Assembly: GCF_014529945.1 (NCBI RefSeq)
Contig: NZ_JACVFB010000007.1
Span: 124,001-188,000, forward strand
From: Chitinophaga varians
GTDB taxonomy: Bacteria; Bacteroidota; Bacteroidia; Chitinophagales; Chitinophagaceae
Reading direction: 5' to 3'
DNA: 64,000 bases
Part shown: positions 60,801 to 64,000 of the stretch, one piece after another
Position numbering within the stretch: the stretch's first letter is position 1
Layout: every line of letters begins with the position of its first letter
The notes under the pieces: model-generated
Seen by the model: only the letters and a program-made list of their open reading frames with translations
The model's database searches: none
Told to the model about the DNA's origin: nothing
Position numbers and translations under genes: made by a program

Positions 60801-62572
60801 CCCATTTGGAGTTGATAACTGAATCGCAACGTATTGGGGCCAGGACTGCTTATATATTTGGCTTGTCTTACCTGTGATCCTATCGTCAGGTCGATATAAG
60901 GAATCCCCGAAGCTGTGTTCACCATTACATCCTGGTCGAAAGCAACATCAAAAACAAGTGCTTCCGTTGCGTTGTAATACTTTGCGGCCGGTACCGTCAC
61001 GCTGGTGATCGAAGGATTAGTGGTGATAGTCCAGTTATATGGTACCCAGGCAGACTGGTTTCCCGCGTTGTCTGTTGCTCTTACTTCAAAAAGATGCGCT
61101 CCCGTGGACAGGCCGGTATAAAAGAGAGGAGAAGTACCAGCAATAGGTGCACCGCCATCGAGTCTGGTTTCATAGGTAGCAGTTTCATTGGCTGTAAAAG
61201 CAAACGTGGCATTTTTAGCGGAGGTCATTGCCGGTGGCGTACTCAGTATGCTGGCCACAGGCGGCGTTTTGTCAATCGTGTAAGTCGCTCCGGTATAGGG
61301 CGCATTGCTGACAGGGTTTATCAGCCCGCCATTTTTCAGTGCCAGTGTCAGCGTACCATCTCCGGTGCCCGTATTTACGTCGATCGTATAATAGTTGACG
61401 TTAGGAAGCACGTTGGTAATGGCCGCGCCGGTAAGTCCGGCAGTGTTCAGAGAGAAAGCATCTATTCCCGGCGTATAGCGTAGCCCGAGATTGGTGTTGA
61501 ATTTATAGCGTACGGTGTTTGCATTGGTAACGGTGGGGTTCACGGCCGATAGCTCCGTCACTATTAATGATAACGGCGTCAGCTTTTTCACGCCGGCAGT
61601 TAGTGGGTTGTTATTGTAATCCGTTAACTGGTCAAAATAGATGGCGGAATTGTTTCCGGTTACGGTAATCCCCAACGGAATATAGCCATTGACGACATCA
61701 CTAAAAACACCGCCATAAAGCATTGAATTGGGCTGCGAACCGGAGGCCCCAAACCGGACCCTCCCGAACGTGCCATTCAAGGTCATGTCTGCCTCCAGTG
61801 CATACAAATTACCATTATCATCGCATGCCAGCGATGTAAAACCTCCCGAACCAATAGGTGTAGGCGTTGTTTCTCCCTGTTTTAACCGAAAAATCTGGTT
61901 GGAGTTGGGGGTATTGTAAGGTGCACCCAAACAGGTAGTAAAATACACGGTGTTGTTTTTATCCACCGCCAGGCCCCAAGGATAAATACTAAAATCCTTT
62001 TGTCTGAACAAACCCGGCACATTGGAGTCATCACACAACACGATGCCCGCTCCGGTCTCCTGCCCAGCCAGATACTTTACCAGTTTACATTTTCCGGTGC
62101 CAACATCTGTCTGCAGCACCAGCAGATTGTCCTGCTGGTCAAAGGCCAGGTTGCTATACCCTTCGCCCGATCTGACCAACTGGGCCGGGTCATAACCGGT
62201 ACCATTAAAACGCACTTTGAGGATTCTGCTGCCGCCGACATCATTTAGGGAAGTGGTCAAAAATACTTCGTCCTTTGAGTTTACGGCAATACCCGAGAAA
62301 AAGCTGCCGTCCACACCGGGACCAGCGGTTTGTTCGGCGTAAACAAAATATACACTGGAACTACCGTTCAGATATTTGAGGACCGTCACCCGCCCGTTAA
62401 AGTCATAGGCCACGGTGTAGATGTTATTATTCCGGTCGTGCGTAATAGCCGTATGTTGCGGATCAGAGGCAAAATCGGACGGAGAAAACTGCGCACTGGC
62501 CGGCATCGCTGCCAGCAGCAGGCACCACAACAAACAGGACCATCCAAGGCGGATCATTTTAGGGATATACAT
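54809..62572 (-). CDS. Giant T9SS-exported protein with repeats and CHU_C end
   Basis: A 2587-residue protein. Signal peptide (MIRLGWSCLLWCLLLAAMPASAQ) and an NHL/SMP-type beta-propeller region (about residues 30-340: NIYTVAYDFNGRVTVLKYLNGSS, GLAVDKNNTVYFTTCLGAP) are followed by an Ig-like domain (residues 430-515). Eight tandem units of about 210 residues span residues 520-2214; each has one domain opening with SVxVPxxxYYxxG and GNT and one with the FSExVTG motif. A cadherin-like domain, PKD-like segments and the CHU_C domain (TPNGDGKNDRWVV, YPDNEVKIFDRTGRLIY, residues 2500-2587) close the chain. It is an adhesin-like cargo. Parts of the repeats are nearly identical at DNA level. Confidence 0.92.
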   Translation of the reverse strand: MYIPKMIRLGWSCLLWCLLLAAMPASAQFSPSDFASDPQHTAITHDRNNNIYTVAYDFNGRVTVLKYLNGSSSVYFVYAEQTAGPGVDGSFFSGIAVNSKDEVFLTTSLNDVGGSRILKVRFNGTGYDPAQLVRSGEGYSNLAFDQQDNLLVLQTDVGTGKCKLVKYLAGQETGAGIVLCDDSNVPGLFRQKDFSIYPWGLAVDKNNTVYFTTCLGAPYNTPNSNQIFRLKQGETTPTPIGSGGFTSLACDDNGNLYALEADMTLNGTFGRVRFGASGSQPNSMLYGGVFSDVVNGYIPLGITVTGNNSAIYFDQLTDYNNNPLTAGVKKLTPLSLIVTELSAVNPTVTNANTVRYKFNTNLGLRYTPGIDAFSLNTAGLTGAAITNVLPNVNYYTIDVNTGTGDGTLTLALKNGGLINPVSNAPYTGATYTIDKTPPVASILSTPPAMTSAKNATFAFTANETATYETRLDGGAPIAGTSPLFYTGLSTGAHLFEVRATDNAGNQSAWVPYNWTITTNPSITSVTVPAAKYYNATEALVFDVAFDQDVMVNTASGIPYIDLTIGSQVRQAKYISSPGPNTLRFSYQLQMGDDDADGIAVNNLNLNGATIQNAGGNNANTTLNNIGNTSSVKVNTTMPSCVISMSAPSPVNGDFVLTAVYSEAVTGVNAGTVNVVYATVTYLGGTGTTYTFKISPTREGAFNMSMSTMGVRQALAGNLVLPSNTINFVVDKTAPKVSSVAVPGNKYYREGDVLDFDVTFDENIVVNTAGGTPLLQLTIGSATKQAVFLSSPSPNVARFRYIIANGDMDNDGITINSLSVNGGSIRDAATNNAVLTLNSIGNTAGILVNTAHPTAAITTAAPAYVKDAFTATITFSEVVSLFKPANITVTNAVLSNMVTSDSITFTVTVTLPGDGPVAIQVPADAALNIGGNGNQASNTLSVTADKTAPAVAAVSVAAGYYKIGSNLDVDVAFNERLTMSTAGGTPYINITIGSQVRQAVYVSSPSSSSLRFRYTVVPQDETVTGITVNTLNLNGSVIRDQAGNDANITLNNIGSTSGVKVNTMLPTCVLSMASPIVNGAFTLTLTFSEPVTGLSLSSLTIANADLSNLAMVNATTYTLMITPRTPGAYTMYLPAGAVKQALAGNDNQESNKLTFNVDQTAPEVSSVAVPPNGYHSTGDPLEFKVTMSETTVITGTPSLPITIGTKTVQADYTSDNGREFFFSYVVKAGDNDLDGITVGGGINLNGGTLKDVAGNNALLALNSVGNTSQVLVYTAVPTATLTTSAVPVVGPAFTMTVTFSEKVTGLVEGDFTVSNATVDPPITTDGGRTYTMLVKPIADGAVAVTLPANSAVNIAGIGNAASNTLTATADVTAPQVTSVAVPVNDYYAAGQTLDFEVRFSEPVTVTGTPFLSLTIGSKVVQVPYTGTASGNGLAFAYQVQPGERDDDGVELGTAVQLNGGTIKDPAGNDAALTLSTISPTTHVRVNTAIPGVTLNPTVPSPVNKFFGITVSFSEVVTGLTIGDFQVTNGRVDSLTDKNGAVYTVWITPVVDGPVQVTLPANTASNNAHTGNSISNTVTVTYDATAPQVNNITAPLPGSYKAGQSLDFLVNMSEEVWVSGIPSIPVIIGSRIVQATFDGKGGPQSMRFKYIVQAGDVDLDGISVGAVMHLNGGTINDAAGNNAELTLRNIGNTSQVLVTAQQPTVTLSTIATSPVSNAFTVKFVFSEAVTGFTISDITVGKGTAGQLQTTDNITYTAVITPSDGAVTIQVPAGVARNSVGNDNLASNTLTLQGDVTAPVVTSVDVPAPGYYKAGQQLNFKLTLSEPVTAATTSYIPVTIGTQTVQATYTGGTGTATLEFSYTIPNGAMDMDGITVGAAFSGVVKDQAGNNAVTTLNNVGNTSNVFVNTQHPTVIVSTTAVSPVRQAFPVTVTFSEAVTGLATGGITVTNGTLSPLQTTNNIAYTTMVTPSADGTVTVKVAAGAAQNIGLNDNDASNTLSLQADITAPVVTSTGVPVNGHYKAGKPLEFNVTMSELVNVTGTPSIPVTIGTQTVQATYTGGTGTATLQFSYTVQNGDNAPNGISLGNAIVLNGGSLKDAAGNDAVLTLQAVPATNGIVVKTTSPAVTLSSSGSGRINTPFTVKLSFSDVVTGLTAAAIQVTNGSAGTLQTTDNIHYTALITPAADGNVAVQLPAGIAADIAGNTNQASNQLSLVYDATAPVVGPQTFDVLDNSPAGTSVGQLTATDALGTVQGWTLTTDGSGGALSLDANGRITVKDNTALRTFAGKTISLQVTVSDGLNTSTAVPVTVRVQISYVNKQPVMDRVADVYMCATTATQTIQLTGVSPVEPDQHYTITLAADQPYFDLLKADVVTNTIRYQLKPGVTSGNTAITLTMKDDGGTDNGGKDTYSQTFYLTVNPLPGVSISSDKGATVSKGDIVTLTATGGVMYTWEPASGTSGDLHQPTLTVRPHVDATYQVTGTNAAGCSAVATISIRVADDYKLDATNLLTPNGDGKNDRWVVRNLDSYPDNEVKIFDRTGRLIYQRRNYSNDWDGTLNGHPLAEGTYYYVLTVNGTSRVWKGFITIIRNDQ
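56381..56450. repeat. Near-identical repeat copy inside the giant gene
   Basis: The 70 bases at 56381-56450 recur at 57008-57077 with two differences. The distance is 627 bases, that is 209 codons, exactly one repeat unit of the giant protein. The copy shows recent duplication or gene conversion between units. Confidence 0.75.
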
Positions 62573-63039
62573 ACTATCGAATTAACAGCAAACAGGTTTT
62601 AACGGAACACACCAGTGTTCTGTGTCCTGTTTATTTTATTTTGCAGAACAAGATTTTATCAGGGAAATATTTACAGTACGGCTATCTGTCGTTGATGACT
62701 ATACGTAGCGTTCCGATAAGGAACCCGGCGAGTAAGCCATCCCATAGTCCGGGATCATAGCGCGGTAACTGGTGACAGATGTGGTCAACACTGGCATAGG
62801 GACATTCGCATTCGGTAAAAAATGCTGATTTTCATTCTGGTACATACGGTCGTCGCGGTTTATACGGGTCGATATTGAATGGACAAAAGGGGTAACGGCT
62901 TAACGATCGGATTATTGGTTAAAATTAATGCGCGCAAAGATATTCAAATTTTAAAAATATGCAGCCGGGATTTTTCCCATCTTATCCTATCTTGTGGACC
63001 GGAAAAAACCAGGCCGTTTGTTCTCTTAAATCATCCAAT
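62573..63039. other. Intergenic region between the giant gene and the SUKH-like gene
   Basis: No convincing gene. It should carry the promoters of both divergent genes. A CAAAGATA at 62935-62942 reads TATCTTTG on the minus strand, a -7-like box, but it lies far from the giant gene start. Nothing else stands out. Confidence 0.4.
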
Positions 63040-63597
63040 ATGTCCTCTTTACAAGAATTCGCCCAAAACTTTGACGGAAAACCTGTTCCTACCGCGCTGG
63101 TTCGGCTGCTGGCATTTCAGCAGGAGACCGGCTTTGAAGAATATGCCCAGGGTTTCGGGCTGCTGCGCGACGATAAATCCGGCCTGCAACATGGCTGGTG
63201 TTCCGAACCGGCTTTCCTGGAAAAACTGATGCCCTTCGCCCAGGCCAACGGCTCCGGCTCTTTCTACGCTTTATGGCTGCAGCATGACAGCACCGACCTG
63301 AACGAACTGCCGGTAGTGGTTTTCGGCGATGAAGGCGGTGAATATGTGGTGGCAGAAAATATCAACGGTCTCCTGCAACTGCTCACCATCGATACTGAAC
63401 CAATGATCTTTGAAGAGGTGATCTTCTATAAAGACGAAGATGACGACTATTCCAGCTCCTACGCAGAAGAATACCGTACCTGGCTGAAGGAGAATTTCAG
63501 CCTCGATGCCATCACTGATGCGGAAAGCATCATCAACGCCGCACAAGAAAAACATCAGGCTGCTTTTGACGCCTGGAAACAACAGTATTTCGGCTGA
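63040..63597 (+). CDS. SMI1/KNR4 (SUKH)-like protein
   Basis: A 185-residue cytoplasmic protein from ATG 63040; frames opening further upstream lie in AT-rich sequence. LPVVVFGDEGGEYVVAENINGLLQLLTID is the typical strand-and-loop of SUKH superfamily proteins, preceded by GSFYALWLQ, a Trp-containing strand. SUKH proteins include immunity proteins of contact-dependent toxins, but many are unassigned. No toxin gene adjoins it, so the immunity role is not claimed. The family assignment is by pattern only. Confidence 0.55.
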   Translation: MSSLQEFAQNFDGKPVPTALVRLLAFQQETGFEEYAQGFGLLRDDKSGLQHGWCSEPAFLEKLMPFAQANGSGSFYALWLQHDSTDLNELPVVVFGDEGGEYVVAENINGLLQLLTIDTEPMIFEEVIFYKDEDDDYSSSYAEEYRTWLKENFSLDAITDAESIINAAQEKHQAAFDAWKQQYFG

Positions 63598-63910
63598 TAA
63601 CACCAACGCATAGCCGCTGTGCAAACGGGCCACAGCCATGTGTTCCCGCATCTTCACTGCGGTCCGGAAACATTGGCAGGCAAAACTTATCCAGCTACCA
63701 ATTGTCATCAATTTTCAATAAATAACTAAAAAATTTTTATCAATTTCGTATATTGTAGCCAAGACTAACTACAACGATGTACAACTGTTCAGAAAACCTT
63801 AACGTCAGGTAACGCGCACCGGTATCTTGCGAAAACTAAAATAACGGCATCATTGTAATCAAGACCCTCAATTGATAACTTTGACCTACTAAAAAACCCA
63901 CAACGAATGT
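63598..63910. other. Intergenic region with a promoter for the last gene
   Basis: No gene is seen. AT-rich in the second half. It contains the promoter listed separately at 63852-63883 upstream of the last gene. Confidence 0.45.
63852..63883 (+). promoter_or_regulatory. Bacteroidota-type promoter
   Basis: ATTG at 63852-63855 and TAACTTTG at 63876-63883 have a 20-base spacer, matching the -33/-7 arrangement of the phylum. The -7 box agrees with TAnnTTTG; the -33 box has one mismatch. It lies 28 bases before ATG 63911. Confidence 0.5.
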
Positions 63911-64000
63911 ATGCGTAGATTCTGGCGCCTGTTGAAAACTCTTCCATTCCTTGGTACAGATGGAGCACCGCTTCCGTTAAACAGCAAGCGTGTCATCATC
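63911..64000 (+). CDS. Start of an unknown gene, cut by the window end
   Basis: The frame from ATG 63911 encodes MRRFWRLLKTLPFLGTDG and NSKRVII before the window ends. A promoter lies 28 bases upstream. The basic N-terminus leading toward a hydrophobic start would suit a membrane protein, for example a sensor kinase, but that is a guess. Confidence 0.5.
   Translation, partial: MRRFWRLLKTLPFLGTDGAPLPLNSKRVII

Noticed and set aside
54809..62572. Repeated DNA that could be mistaken for a CRISPR or satellite array
   Set aside because: The period is about 630 bases, always in frame with the giant gene, so it is protein repeat structure.

Overview
The window looks like chromosomal DNA of a soil or plant-litter Bacteroidota bacterium, most likely a Chitinophaga-like member of the Chitinophagaceae. 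The grounds are family-level: two SusC/SusD loci each driven by an ECF sigma/FecR pair, a TonB receptor paired with a DUF4249 lipoprotein, a giant secreted protein with a CHU_C (type IX secretion) C-terminus beside a PorP/SprF gene, DUF4402 proteins, TlpA/DUF4369 thioredoxins, and promoters of the Bacteroidota TAnnTTTG type. No phage, IS element or CRISPR array was seen. One tRNA gene, tRNA-Leu(CAG), is present.

Layout. 1-2776: 3' part of a TonB receptor plus its DUF4249 lipoprotein. 2844-6351: a lone alginate-lyase-like lipoprotein, an AT-rich orphan gene (505 aa), and tRNA-Leu(CAG); the acceptor-stem end and terminator of the tRNA recur on the far side of the orphan. 6448-14770: a CBM6 protein, a TetR regulator with an operator at its start codon, a baeRF-like protein, a GH76 hydrolase, a divergent LysR/serine-hydrolase pair, a FemAB-like aminoacyltransferase preceded by a long leader with a cysteine-rich small ORF, and an XRE-S24 regulator. 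15059-20122: a chaperone-usher-like fimbrial locus (DUF4402 subunit, usher, DUF4402 subunit, PapD-like chaperone, DUF4402 remnant), all on the minus strand. 20632-23000: a zinc-ribbon protein, then an ArsR/AHSA1/alpha-beta hydrolase cluster. 23042-32663: a minus-strand sigma/FecR/SusC/SusD locus whose downstream genes are two TlpA thioredoxins and an SRPBCC protein, not glycosidases.

32769-38346: an APH(3')-like kinase, a decayed ORF6N gene, an AT-rich cassette of small membrane proteins and lipoproteins, and a DUF2461/thioesterase/DinB operon. 38533-47074: a complete plus-strand utilisation locus (sigma, FecR, SusC, SusD, GH16 glucanase-like enzyme). 47145-53826: an oxidoreductase with a divergent AraC regulator, GNAT, two exported DinB-like paralogues, a hotdog thioesterase, CsbD, MmgE/PrpD and a CinA-like gene with an apparent frameshift. 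53860-62572: PorP/SprF and the 2587-residue T9SS cargo with eight ~210-residue repeat units. 63040-64000: a SUKH-like protein and the start of another gene.

The most unusual block is the chaperone-usher-like locus, because Bacteroidota fimbriae are classically of the FimA/Mfa1 (type V) kind. Other points worth a check are the possible cysteine-dependent leader at 12437-12720, the duplicated tRNA end around the orphan at 4.5-6 kb, and the CinA frameshift. All functions are inferred from reading the sequences; no database search was run.
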